A DNA stretch of 14,829 bases from Anaerolineaceae bacterium (GCA_003446605.1 DMDF01000162.1:1-14829), one strand, 5' to 3'; positions 1-8,086 are shown, numbered from the stretch's first letter. The notes: generated by a model not told the origin, from the letters alone. A program made the numbers and translations.

Positions 1-1091
1 CAATGGATGCCAGAGAATTCAAGCAACAATTACAATCCTATGCACATATCCGCCTGCAGATCGATCAGGATGCAACTAGGGCACTCATCAATGGGGAACG
101 TGATGCAGTACGGTCACTCAAAGAGCAATTTTCTTCGGCACTATTTACCCAATATCTCAATCGCGTTGCGTTCACGATCAATAAGCGTATTGGCGACCAG
201 GTTACACTCCTTCCCACACAAGTAACCACAGGTGATTGGAAGAAGGTCAAGGAATTTTATTTATCTGAACTCAGTGGGCTGTTTGATCGAAAAATTGACT
301 CAGTTAATTCCGGTCAATCCGAAATCGCGAAGAGTATTGAAAAGGTTGTCCAAGATCTGGATGGGAACGATCCTTCTGAGCAATGGGTAACTATAGCTCT
401 CTTCAATATATCAAACGGGAAGCGGATTGCCATTAACCCTCAAAATCATCAACGTATGTTGAAACAGGTTTTGCTGTTGAATTACGTTTTCTACGCCGCA
501 GAACTGATCAAAGGCAAAAAACCGGAAGAACTCATTTCGGATATCCTGCATCACTTGCAAAATATTAGCGTAGTGCAGGGTACGAGTTTCGGCACATTTG
601 AAATGGAACGACTTACTCAAACTGAAATGACCCTGCGCCAGCTAAATCCTGACCTTTCAGGGAAGATACAGCAAATTCTATCTCCGCAAGCATTTGAAAA
701 GACTGCCGATATACCAATCCGAGATTTAAGCGAAGAAAATCGCACAATTCTACAGGATGTATTGGGGCAAAACATTCAAACTATGCTGCACCGCCATGTA
801 CTGCTCAACAATATTAATAATCTGTGGGTAGAACACCTTACCCAGATGGAAGCGCTGCGTGTTTCCATCGGAATGGAAGCATACGCGCAGCGTGATCCGC
901 TTGTGCAGTATAAAAGTCAATCTTCAGATATGTTCCGCGAGCTGCTGGCAAATATACGCCTGGGTGTGATGAGTCAGATCTTCCGATTACAGCCTGTCCA
1001 AAGGAAACCGGAAGCACCCACAATGCCTGCGCCCGCCCAAAAGAACAAACAAAACAATTCTCAAAATAAAAAGCGACGAAGGCGCAGGTAA
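1..1091 (+). CDS. secA: Preprotein translocase ATPase SecA, C-terminal part (5' end outside window)
   Basis: SecA is the cytoplasmic ATPase that drives unfolded preproteins through SecYEG. The frame is open from the first bases, so the gene starts upstream; about 362 residues are visible. Near residues 274-306 (numbered from the first ATG at 3) lies the helical scaffold signature LWVEHLTQMEALR followed by AYAQRDPLVQYK, then DMFRELLANIR, all characteristic of the SecA C-terminal scaffold/wing. The roughly 200 residues before that are less conserved and look like a lineage-specific enlargement of this region. The usual cysteine-rich zinc tail is absent: the protein ends in a Pro/Ala/Gln/Asn/Lys-rich linker and five arginines. 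A promoter for the next gene begins 30 bases after the stop, so that gene need not be cotranscribed. Identification is firm; it is unknown whether the upstream part is intact. Confidence 0.88.
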   Translation, partial: MDAREFKQQLQSYAHIRLQIDQDATRALINGERDAVRSLKEQFSSALFTQYLNRVAFTINKRIGDQVTLLPTQVTTGDWKKVKEFYLSELSGLFDRKIDSVNSGQSEIAKSIEKVVQDLDGNDPSEQWVTIALFNISNGKRIAINPQNHQRMLKQVLLLNYVFYAAELIKGKKPEELISDILHHLQNISVVQGTSFGTFEMERLTQTEMTLRQLNPDLSGKIQQILSPQAFEKTADIPIRDLSEENRTILQDVLGQNIQTMLHRHVLLNNINNLWVEHLTQMEALRVSIGMEAYAQRDPLVQYKSQSSDMFRELLANIRLGVMSQIFRLQPVQRKPEAPTMPAPAQKNKQNNSQNKKRRRRR

Positions 1092-1121
1092 GCCTTTCTT
1101 GCTCTCGGTTTTCCACAGGGG

Positions 1122-1150
1122 TTGTCAACCGAACCAATACCCCTTATAAT
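1122..1150 (+). promoter_or_regulatory. sigma70-type promoter of the S1 gene
   Basis: TTGTCA (1122-1127) and TATAAT (1145-1150) are separated by exactly 17 bases, matching the housekeeping consensus at 11 of 12 positions. Transcription should start near 1157, giving a leader of about 35 bases. It lies in the secA-rpsA gap. Confidence 0.75.
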
Positions 1151-1171
1151 CGTGCTATTCATAATCGCACG
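1151..1171. promoter_or_regulatory. Palindrome over the S1 transcription start (possible operator)
   Basis: CGTGC-T-ATT-CAT-AAT-C-GCACG is an interrupted inverted repeat with eight complementary positions per arm. It lies directly after the -10 box and covers the expected +1. Its position suits a repressor site on DNA better than an RNA hairpin, because the start site falls inside it. No regulator is identified. Confidence 0.35.
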
Positions 1172-1191
1172 GATGGAGTGATTGATATATT

Positions 1192-2460
1192 ATGGTACAA
1201 AACGATGCTAATACCCCCATTGGGGAGAATAATACAAACGACAGTGATGAGAAGATCACCAATATGGCCTCATTGCTGGAAAAGGAGGGGCTCGGCATCG
1301 ATCTACCTAAAGCTGGGGAAATTCGAACCGGTACTATTGCGAGCATTTCTCCAGGTCAGATCCTTATCGGCGTTGGTGCAAAATCAGAAGGTCTCATCAG
1401 TGGTCGGGAATTTGAGTTAATTCCACCAGAAGAATTCGCCAGCCTGGAAGTTGGTCAGGAATTACCTGTTTACGTCATCACCGTAGAGGATTCCAACGGT
1501 AATTTGTTGCTCTCCTATGTCCGAGCATTGGAAGAAACCAGCTGGGATGAAGCTGAGAAAGTTTTCAAAAATAAAGAAACCTACAAAGGGAAAATTGCAG
1601 GTTATAACAAAGGTGGTTTATTGGTCGCTTTTGGAAAACTGCACGGATTTGTCCCTTCTTCTCAATTGAGCTATGAACGATTGAAAGATGCAACGGGCAA
1701 CACACCCGAAGAACGCTACGGTAAAATGGTCGGCGAGGATATCGAAGTCAGCGTGATTGAAGTCGATCGTGAACGACGCCGGTTGATCCTTTCGGAACGG
1801 TTGGCTTGCGGGGAAACCCGTGATTCTATCCGCGAAAAAGTAATTGAAGACCTGGAAATTGGAGATATTGTAACCGGTAAGATCACCAGCGTCGCCAACT
1901 TTGGCGTTTTTGTGAACGTCAACGGAGCAGATGGGTTAGTGCATATATCCGAACTTTCTTGGGACGAAATCAGCGACCCTTCAGAGAAATTCAAAGTTGG
2001 GCAGAGTGTTCAAGTAAAGGTCATTAGTATTGATGAAGATAAAAAACGCATCGGTCTGTCCATCCGCCAACTCGAAGATGACCCATGGGTGAACAAAGTT
2101 GAAAACCTCAAAGTGGGCATGCTGGTGGAAGCCACCATTACCAACCTGACAAAATTTGGTGCATTTGCTAAAATCCAGGATGATATCGAAGGGTTAGTCC
2201 ATATTTCCGAGATCAGTGATGCTCACATCACCCACCCCAAAGAAGTATTGCATGATGGCGAAAAAGTTACTTTGCGCATCATCAAGATCGAACCTGAATC
2301 ACATCGCATCGGTCTGAGCTTACGAAGAGTGGAATCTGCCGCTTATGCAGATATGGATATGAAACTCCTCAAGCAGGAACTGCAAAACAGTGATATTCAT
2401 GTGAGCCTGGCAGAGGATGATAAAACAGATGATGAGGATACTCCTCAAGAGACTGAATAA
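1192..2460 (+). CDS. rpsA: 30S ribosomal protein S1 homologue, four S1 domains
   Basis: The product (422 aa) is built of four S1 (OB-fold) RNA-binding domains: about residues 44-112, 129-200, 218-286 and 302-372. Domains 3 and 4 carry the clearest signatures, GxVxxxxxFGxFV followed by GLVHISE. Domains 1 and 2 are more diverged, as in bacterial S1 proteins where the first two domains contact the ribosome. S1 helps position mRNA on the 30S subunit. The N-terminus (residues 1-35) is polar and probably disordered, and the C-terminus is a highly acidic tail. Length fits the four-domain S1 type rather than the six-domain proteobacterial form. The start is ATG 1192, with GGAG at 1175-1178, a rather long 13-base spacing. 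It has its own promoter and terminator, so it is probably monocistronic. A different S1-domain regulator is possible but less likely. Confidence 0.85.
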   Translation: MVQNDANTPIGENNTNDSDEKITNMASLLEKEGLGIDLPKAGEIRTGTIASISPGQILIGVGAKSEGLISGREFELIPPEEFASLEVGQELPVYVITVEDSNGNLLLSYVRALEETSWDEAEKVFKNKETYKGKIAGYNKGGLLVAFGKLHGFVPSSQLSYERLKDATGNTPEERYGKMVGEDIEVSVIEVDRERRRLILSERLACGETRDSIREKVIEDLEIGDIVTGKITSVANFGVFVNVNGADGLVHISELSWDEISDPSEKFKVGQSVQVKVISIDEDKKRIGLSIRQLEDDPWVNKVENLKVGMLVEATITNLTKFGAFAKIQDDIEGLVHISEISDAHITHPKEVLHDGEKVTLRIIKIEPESHRIGLSLRRVESAAYADMDMKLLKQELQNSDIHVSLAEDDKTDDEDTPQETE

Positions 2461-2487
2461 ATCTGCCTTTCACGATAGTGTTACAGA

Positions 2488-2523
2488 AAAAAAATAGAGC
2501 GCGTTTCATACGCGCTCTTTAAT
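2488..2523 (+). terminator. Intrinsic terminator after rpsA
   Basis: AGAGCGCG (2496-2503) pairs perfectly with CGCGCTCT (2511-2518) around a 7-base loop, preceded by an A run and followed by TTTAATT. It lies 35 bases after the rpsA stop. The A run upstream means it could also act weakly on the other strand. Confidence 0.8.
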
Positions 2524-2530
2524 TCACGAC

Positions 2531-2536
2531 TATAAT
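2531..2536 (+). promoter_or_regulatory. Possible -10 box of the membrane protein gene
   Basis: A perfect TATAAT lies 24 bases before the ATG at 2561. No convincing -35 box is found at 16-18 bases upstream, where the rpsA terminator stem sits, so this is tentative. Confidence 0.35.
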
Positions 2537-2560
2537 AAATCTACCAACACGGGATTAGAT

Positions 2561-3073
2561 ATGCCGCAAAATAATTCCCCTACTATTCCTCAAGAAACGA
2601 ATTTGAATGGCGATCCATTCAAGAAACGGGTATACTGGAACCTGATCGTTACCCTCACCGGATTCTTCATTTTTTTACTTGGACTTCGACCCGACCTTTT
2701 TGGGATGGATCGCAGCCCGGTGATCGGGTTCATCCAGATTGCTGTAAGTGTTATCGGGTTGAGTATTCTCTGTCTGGGAGGGTATCTCTCTATGCGCACT
2801 CTGTGGCAAGGTAAGCCGCTCAGTATTGCCGCAGAGATTGGAATCCGTTTTATCAGCACCGGGTTGGTGATCGCTATTTTCTCTGCATTAGCTGATTTTT
2901 TTGGGTTCGGCAGCCATCCTTTCCCGGAATCACTGCCATACTTGGGTGAATGGCAGGTGTTAGGCATCGTCATCGGGGAGTACACCATAGCTTTTGGTTT
3001 TTTTCTGATGATCCCCTTCCCCAAGATTAGGATCTTTCCAAAAATTCCTCATTCATCTGATTCCAAGCGCTGA
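2561..3073 (+). CDS. Hypothetical four-helix membrane protein
   Basis: I do not recognise a family. The 170-residue product has a polar Asn/Pro-rich N-terminus (1-20) and four hydrophobic segments at about 26-42, 54-76, 92-115 and 131-152, then a basic, Pro-rich tail with repeated KIRIFPKIP-type units. It is probably an integral inner-membrane protein; no catalytic motif, cysteine pair or charged intramembrane residue suggests a function. A GGGA at 2551-2554 is the only ribosome-binding candidate, six bases before the ATG. The last 21 bases overlap, tail to tail, the end of the reductase on the opposite strand (3053-3073). The preceding terminator separates it from rpsA, so it is probably transcribed alone. 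Confidence 0.7.
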   Translation: MPQNNSPTIPQETNLNGDPFKKRVYWNLIVTLTGFFIFLLGLRPDLFGMDRSPVIGFIQIAVSVIGLSILCLGGYLSMRTLWQGKPLSIAAEIGIRFISTGLVIAIFSALADFFGFGSHPFPESLPYLGEWQVLGIVIGEYTIAFGFFLMIPFPKIRIFPKIPHSSDSKR

Positions 3074-4372
3074 AAGCATCTCTTTGTTGGTGGAATATTT
3101 ATAATCTGGTAACCCCCTTTGAATTGCGATCTCAGCCTCGATTGATAAGAGCTCTTCAACCATGGTTTTGTCAATAACTGGTTTCTCTGCCCCGCGTACA
3201 TGATCCTCTATTTTTTCACAAGCAACTGATTTTCCATGGTCTTGTAAATAGGCAAGAGCTGCCTGTGCTCCTCTCGTTCCGTCCCTTCCACTGATACCCA
3301 CCAACCCATAGCTTGCCAATCTGGACCAGCCTGCCACAAAAATACCTGGAATGTTCTTTTCTGTCACAGGGTCCATAACCTCATAGGATAAACCCTCTTG
3401 AGGATACTCAGGGAAAGAACTTACAGAAAACTCATACTTATTCACAGGCAATCCAACCCTGGCATCCACGGATGAGCCAACCGCCAGGATCACTGTATCC
3501 GCTTCGAAGATTGTTTTCAAGGATGTGGCTTCTGCACGGGTAGTGTGGTTCGTTTTTATCAATGTATTTTCTACAAACTCAACCCGCTGTAATCCATCTT
3601 TCTCATTTCCTATAAAACGCGAGGGCGATTTCAAAAAGCGCAAACGCAGGTTCGTTGAGGAGGCTATCTCATCACAGTTCTCACACGCTTTTTCAACAAA
3701 AGCCCAGGTCTCATTAGGGTCCTGTCCCATTTTCAGCATCAGCGGTGTTACCCGTTTTATCTCAGCTTCAAAATCCGTTCGATCCAGATTCTGTGCAATA
3801 TGAACGAATTCAGTCTCGTGAAATTTAATTTCTGCTGGTCCCCTGCGCGCAACTGCCAGTATCTCATCAACACCACCTTTGTTGATGCAGTAACGGGCAA
3901 TATCAGCCATCACATTCCCAACTCCCACAATAACCACGCGCTTCCCGATGGGGTAATTCTGCTGGGAATATGGCGGCAGATCATTGTAATTCGATACGAT
4001 CTCCCAGGCGTGGTACACCCTGGGGAGATTTTCTCCTTCAAGCCCCAGATGTTTGATCTGCTGTGCACCAGTCGTCACCAGTATGGCACTAAAACCCATC
4101 TCTTGCAGATCGGATAATGAATAATCTCTATCAATCCCAACATCCACATTGCCAAAATACAAAATATTCTCATGCAGCAGAAAGCCCATGAATTGTTTTC
4201 TCAAGCCGGTTTTTAACCGGTATTTTTCGGGATAGATACCATATTCAGCCAATCCGCCCGGGCGGATGTCCCGATTGAATAGAAAGACTTTCATACCATT
4301 ATCTGCCAGTGTTTTTGCGGCAAACAAGCCTGCTGGTCCTGCCCCAATTACTGCAACAGCTTTGTGATTCAT
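3053..4372 (-). CDS. Ferredoxin/adrenodoxin-type NADP+ reductase (FAD flavoprotein)
   Basis: A predicted two-dinucleotide-binding flavoprotein of 439 aa, expected to move electrons between NADPH and ferredoxin. Near the N-terminus VIGAGPAG (8-15) is the FAD-binding Rossmann loop. GVGNVMADIAR (150-160) is the NADP-binding loop, followed by ARRGP (175-179), the arginine pair that contacts the 2'-phosphate in the adrenodoxin reductase/FprA family. The C-terminal part has GWSRLASYGLVG and GRDG, matching that family's conserved GW...G region. There are no N-terminal iron-sulfur cysteines, which argues against a glutamate synthase small subunit. An upstream GTG (4378) is in frame, but GAGG at 4382-4379 abuts it and lies six bases before ATG 4372, so I chose the ATG. 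The gene is divergent from the M16 pair. Confidence 0.82.
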   Translation of the reverse strand: MNHKAVAVIGAGPAGLFAAKTLADNGMKVFLFNRDIRPGGLAEYGIYPEKYRLKTGLRKQFMGFLLHENILYFGNVDVGIDRDYSLSDLQEMGFSAILVTTGAQQIKHLGLEGENLPRVYHAWEIVSNYNDLPPYSQQNYPIGKRVVIVGVGNVMADIARYCINKGGVDEILAVARRGPAEIKFHETEFVHIAQNLDRTDFEAEIKRVTPLMLKMGQDPNETWAFVEKACENCDEIASSTNLRLRFLKSPSRFIGNEKDGLQRVEFVENTLIKTNHTTRAEATSLKTIFEADTVILAVGSSVDARVGLPVNKYEFSVSSFPEYPQEGLSYEVMDPVTEKNIPGIFVAGWSRLASYGLVGISGRDGTRGAQAALAYLQDHGKSVACEKIEDHVRGAEKPVIDKTMVEELLSIEAEIAIQRGLPDYKYSTNKEMLSALGIR

Positions 4373-4420
4373 ACACACCTCATCTGGTTTTGTATTAACA
4401 TTTACTCATAAATTAGAAAC

Positions 4421-4449
4421 TTGATCCAATCTATTTTAAACTACATAAT
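4421..4449 (+). promoter_or_regulatory. Probable promoter of the M16-acpS operon
   Basis: TTGATC (4421-4426) and CATAAT (4444-4449) are spaced by 17 bases, 9 of 12 consensus matches. Transcription would start near 4456, giving a very short leader that still contains AAGGA (4456-4460), nine bases before ATG 4470. Confidence 0.5.
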
Positions 4450-4469
4450 CAAAATAAGGACCAACACAC

Positions 4470-5753
4470 ATGGAAAATGACATCATTGTTTTCAAACTGC
4501 AAAATGGATTGCAGGTTTTACTTAAAGAAATTCACACCACACCCATCATCAGCCAGTGGATCTGGTACAGAGTTGGGTCACGCAACGAGAAAGCGGGTAT
4601 CCAGGGAATCTCACACTGGGTAGAACACCTTCAATTCAAGGGAACCGATAAATACCCGATCGATATTCTCGATCAAACCATATCAAGAGTGGGCGGAGTT
4701 TGGAATGCAATGACTCACCTGGATTGGACGACCTATTTCGAAACCCTCCCAGCAGCAGAGATTGACCTGGCGCTTGATTTGGAAGCAGATCGTATGCAAA
4801 ATAGCCTGTTTGACGAAACAGAGATCAACGCCGAAAGAACCGTGGTCATTTCTGAACTGGAAGGAAACGAAAACGAACCGCTGTTCCACCTCAACTCAGC
4901 GATCCAAAAAGAAGCCTTCCATGTGCATCCCTACGATCATGATGTGATTGGAACATTGCAAGACCTGCAAGGTATAACCAGGGACCAGTTATACAGCTAT
5001 TACCGCGCCCATTACCAACCTTCCAATGCCATCCTGTGTATCGCGGGGGATTTTCAAACGAGTGAATTAAAGAGCAAGATCGAGGATATCTTTTCTCCCA
5101 TCCCCAATACAGTTCACCATGAAGAATCCATCCCACAGGAGCCAAGCGCAACCCAAGAAAGCCGAATCAATCTGCAGGGTCCAGGAGACGCACTGTATGT
5201 ACAGATAGCGTATCATGCCCCGCGTGCAAATGATCCTGATTTTTTCAAACTGGCGGTCATTGATAGTTTGCTGGCAGGACCTTCACCTCTAGTCATGTTC
5301 GGCGGTGGCAGCATTTCCAACCGCACCAGCCGTTTGTACCAAGCGCTGGTCGAAAAAGATGTGGCTGTCAGCATCAGCGGTGGTATTCAATCCACCATTG
5401 ATCCATTCTTATACAGCTTTGTGTTGACCCTTGAGCCAGGTTCTGACCCTGCAGTTGCTTTGCGCATTTTTGATGAGGAAATAGAAAGAATTCAGCATGA
5501 AGCGGTATCCGATGCGGAAATCGAGCGTGCCACCCAGCAAGCGGAAGCCATGTTTGCCTATGGCAGCGAGAACATTACCAACCAAGCTTTTTGGATGGGA
5601 TACAGCAGTATCTTTGCCGATTATAGCTGGTATGAGAATTACGTGGCAAGTTTGCGTTCTGTTTGCAGTAGGGATATCCTTGCTTTTTCGCAAACCCAGT
5701 TCGCACAAAAGAATAGAATTGTTGGGATCTATACTCCCACACAGGAAGATTGA
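4470..5753 (+). CDS. M16 family zinc metallopeptidase, catalytic subunit
   Basis: The product (427 aa) has the inverted zinc motif HxxEH of insulinase/pitrilysin peptidases: H49, E52 and H53 in SHWVEHLQFKGT. The third zinc ligand is probably E129 in ERTVVISE, 76 residues after H53, the spacing seen in the family. GGxWNAxTxxDxTxY (about 75-89) and the R/Y-containing stretch after SNRTSRLYQALVEK add support. There is no signal peptide, so a cytoplasmic peptidase acting on small or unfolded peptides is likely. Length corresponds to one half of a pitrilysin, the M16B type, which works as a dimer. The next gene, four bases away, encodes a non-catalytic M16 protein, so the two probably form a heterodimer like other paired bacterial M16B subunits. 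The start has AAGGA nine bases upstream. Confidence 0.88.
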   Translation: MENDIIVFKLQNGLQVLLKEIHTTPIISQWIWYRVGSRNEKAGIQGISHWVEHLQFKGTDKYPIDILDQTISRVGGVWNAMTHLDWTTYFETLPAAEIDLALDLEADRMQNSLFDETEINAERTVVISELEGNENEPLFHLNSAIQKEAFHVHPYDHDVIGTLQDLQGITRDQLYSYYRAHYQPSNAILCIAGDFQTSELKSKIEDIFSPIPNTVHHEESIPQEPSATQESRINLQGPGDALYVQIAYHAPRANDPDFFKLAVIDSLLAGPSPLVMFGGGSISNRTSRLYQALVEKDVAVSISGGIQSTIDPFLYSFVLTLEPGSDPAVALRIFDEEIERIQHEAVSDAEIERATQQAEAMFAYGSENITNQAFWMGYSSIFADYSWYENYVASLRSVCSRDILAFSQTQFAQKNRIVGIYTPTQED

Positions 5754-5757
5754 CATC

Positions 5758-7056
5758 ATGCAAAACACAAACACACTCAACCATCCAAATTTTCCAGGAG
5801 CTCATAATATTGGTCGTTTTCAGCTCCCTAACGGCATCACAGTGCTGGCATACAGCAATATGTACAGTAAATCGCTCACCATCACTGGCATGCTCTCCAG
5901 TGGGGGCGCCTGGGATCCACCCGATAAGACCGGAACCGCGCACTTCACTGCCTCCATGTTGCTGCGTGGAAATGCAAACAACAATTTTCAAGAGATCCAT
6001 GAAAAACTGGAATCTGTGGGAGCCAGTTTAACCTTCAGCGCTGGCACAAAAAACACCTGGTTTAACGGTCGTTCGCTGGTAAAGGATTTCCCCATGCTGC
6101 TCGCTTTGATCTTCGATAGCCTTACTGCACCAACTTTCCCCGAGGCATATATCAACCGGCTGCGCAACCAATTCCTGACTGGTCTTATCATCCGCGATCA
6201 AGATACACAGGAAAAAGCTTCCCTTGAATATGACCGGGCATTATTCGGTCATCACCCATATGGTATTCCCGTGGATGGATATCCTGAGACCATCAAGAAC
6301 ATTCAACTTGAAGATCTGATCCGCCATCACAAAACCTACAGTCCGCAAGATGCACTGATCGCGATCGCAGGTGCATTACCTCTTGAACAGATCGAAGAAT
6401 TGGTTACTTCACAGTTCGAAGCGTGGGATACAGTCTCACCAACCTCTGAACCCGTTTTTCCAGAAATCCACGCCCCCACTCAATCCATTCGAATTCACGT
6501 ACCTATCGAAGGGAAAAGCCAGAGTGAAATCCAACTGGGTACTTTAGGACCTGCGCGGACCTCACCTGATTATTACCCTGCCTACCTGGGCAACCATGTG
6601 CTGGGTCAATTTGGTTTATACGGTCGTATCGGGAAATCCGTGCGCAATAAAGAGGGTCTGGCATATTATGCTTACAGTAGTCTGAATGCGCTGCCCGAAA
6701 CGGGTAGCTGGGAATTTAACGCGGGAGTGAACCCTCAGAATGTGGAAAAAACGATCGTACTGATCGTGGATGAGATCAAGAACTATCTTGAACGTCCTGT
6801 CACCAAGGAAGAACTCTCCGATTCCCAGACACATCTGATCGGGCGCTTACCCATGTCGCTTGAATCTAATGCAGGGATTGCCAGTGCCCTGCTTTCCATC
6901 GAGAGATTCGATCTGGGGCTGGATTATTTCCAGAGTTACGCCGACCGGATATTAAAGATCACTCCTGAAGAGATCCTTTCAGTATCAAATGCCTACCTTG
7001 ACCCTGAAAAATTGGTTATCATAAGTGCAGGAGCAAACGCAGATCATGATCATTAG
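5758..7056 (+). CDS. M16 family peptidase-like protein, non-catalytic subunit
   Basis: This 432-residue protein has the M16 fold signatures but not the metal site. Where HxxEH should be it has HFTAS (62-66): the first histidine is kept, while the glutamate and second histidine are Ala and Ser. It retains a stretch RIGKSVRNKEGLAYYAYSSL, which resembles the Arg/Tyr pair that non-catalytic M16 subunits contribute to hold the substrate. It starts four bases after the catalytic subunit's stop; AGGAAGA (5743-5749), eight bases before ATG 5758, sits in the end of that gene, so the two are translationally linked and probably made in equal amounts. A longer open frame runs upstream to 5497 but overlaps the first gene and lacks any ribosome-binding site. 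The last 11 bases overlap acpS. Confidence 0.86.
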   Translation: MQNTNTLNHPNFPGAHNIGRFQLPNGITVLAYSNMYSKSLTITGMLSSGGAWDPPDKTGTAHFTASMLLRGNANNNFQEIHEKLESVGASLTFSAGTKNTWFNGRSLVKDFPMLLALIFDSLTAPTFPEAYINRLRNQFLTGLIIRDQDTQEKASLEYDRALFGHHPYGIPVDGYPETIKNIQLEDLIRHHKTYSPQDALIAIAGALPLEQIEELVTSQFEAWDTVSPTSEPVFPEIHAPTQSIRIHVPIEGKSQSEIQLGTLGPARTSPDYYPAYLGNHVLGQFGLYGRIGKSVRNKEGLAYYAYSSLNALPETGSWEFNAGVNPQNVEKTIVLIVDEIKNYLERPVTKEELSDSQTHLIGRLPMSLESNAGIASALLSIERFDLGLDYFQSYADRILKITPEEILSVSNAYLDPEKLVIISAGANADHDH

Positions 7057-7423
7057 GACAGGGGTTGATATCGTCGAGATCGAACGTTTCGATGAACAAA
7101 GCCCCGAGATACGCAATCGTTTCTTCAGAAGGGTATTTACAGCCCGCGAGCTGGCGCTTATTAAGACAAACGCATCGGCAGCCGGTCGGTTTGCAGCGAA
7201 AGAAGCTGTTGCAAAAGCACTGGGATGCGGAATCGGCACAGTGGGCTGGCAGGATATTGAAATTCTGAGTAGCACAGCTGGTGAACCAACCTTGATACTA
7301 CATGGGGCAGCTCAAGCCATTGCTACTGATCAACAGCTTCAGAGCTGGTCGGTGAGCATCTCCCACTCGAAGAGCCATGCGATCGCTTTCGCCACCGCAT
7401 TGGGAACTTCAGGAACAGAATGA
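7046..7423 (+). CDS. acpS: Holo-[acyl-carrier-protein] synthase
   Basis: AcpS transfers the 4'-phosphopantetheine arm from coenzyme A to a serine of acyl carrier protein, activating it for fatty acid synthesis. The 125-residue product has both family motifs: GVDIVEIERF (6-15), with the Mg-binding Asp8, and GRFAAKEAVAKALG (47-60), with Glu53. RVFTARE lies between them, and SVSISHSKSHAIAFA (102-116) is the typical C-terminal strand region. Length is normal for the trimeric AcpS type. I chose ATG 7046 (MIIRTGVDI) because a start at GTG 7025 would add seven poorly conserved residues; AGGAG at 7029-7033 lies 12 bases upstream. The gene overlaps the M16 partner by 11 bases and the phosphoesterase by four (ATGA), so translation is coupled on both sides. 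Confidence 0.9.
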   Translation: MIIRTGVDIVEIERFDEQSPEIRNRFFRRVFTARELALIKTNASAAGRFAAKEAVAKALGCGIGTVGWQDIEILSSTAGEPTLILHGAAQAIATDQQLQSWSVSISHSKSHAIAFATALGTSGTE

Positions 7424-8067
7424 TGAGCGATCGCATCCTGGTAGTCAGCGATAAAGTATCAACCTCGCTTTATAACCCATCGACGCAAAAAGACCTTCAG
7501 GATGTGCGTTTTATCATCAGTTCCGGCGATCTACCCTATGAGTACCTTGAATATCTGGTAAGCACCTTCAATGTTCCCCTTTATTTCGTGCGCGGTAATC
7601 ACGCCAGGTCATACGAGACAGAATCCGGTGTGATCCACCAGCACCCCTGGGGAAGTATTGACCTGCATCTGCGCTCCATTAAAAATGAGAAGGGGTATTT
7701 ACTTGGCGGGGTTCAGGGAAGTCATCTCTACAACAATGGTGCCTACCAATATTCACAGGCAACTATGTGGCGATATGTATTCCAGCTGGTGCCTTCCTTG
7801 ATGGCTAATTTCGCGCTTTCAGGCAGGTATCTAGATATTTTTGTCACACACGCACCACCTTGGGGCATTCACGATAAAAACGACGTTCCTCACCAGGGAA
7901 TCAAAGCATTCTTGTGGGTGTTAAAAGTATTTAAACCCCGCTATCACTTTCATGGGCATGTTTATGATTTCACGAAAAAGACCCCTATGATCACTCAATT
8001 TGGCAGCACTACCATCATCAATACCTATGGGTACCGCCTGCAGGAGATATCAGTTAAAGAAAAATAA
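7420..8067 (+). CDS. Calcineurin-like metallophosphoesterase
   Basis: A 215-residue protein with the ordered motifs of the calcineurin-like phosphoesterase superfamily: SGD (35-37), RGNHA (58-62), THAPPWGIHD (143-152) and HGHVYD (178-183). These supply most of the two-metal centre. Motif I is odd: the usual DxH is DKV (11-13), so the histidine that binds the first metal is missing. Activity may remain, but metal use could differ. Substrate is unknown; phosphodiesters or nucleotides are typical for the superfamily. There is no signal peptide. The start is ATG 7420 or the adjacent ATG 7423; AGGAA at 7411-7415 favours the second by spacing (7 versus 4 bases). It overlaps the acpS stop codon, and the ParB-like gene follows 19 bases after its own stop. 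Confidence 0.78.
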   Translation: MMSDRILVVSDKVSTSLYNPSTQKDLQDVRFIISSGDLPYEYLEYLVSTFNVPLYFVRGNHARSYETESGVIHQHPWGSIDLHLRSIKNEKGYLLGGVQGSHLYNNGAYQYSQATMWRYVFQLVPSLMANFALSGRYLDIFVTHAPPWGIHDKNDVPHQGIKAFLWVLKVFKPRYHFHGHVYDFTKKTPMITQFGSTTIINTYGYRLQEISVKEK

Positions 8068-8086
8068 AAGAACCGGAGTAATAACT

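Noticed and set aside
838..1137. 99-codon minus-strand open frame across the end of secA
   Set aside because: It lies within well-supported secA coding sequence, shows no recognisable motif and has no ribosome-binding site; it is a shadow frame.
5497..5757. N-terminal extension of the second M16 protein
   Set aside because: It would overlap the catalytic subunit by more than 250 bases, has no Shine-Dalgarno, and the family N-terminus fits ATG 5758, which has AGGAAGA eight bases upstream.
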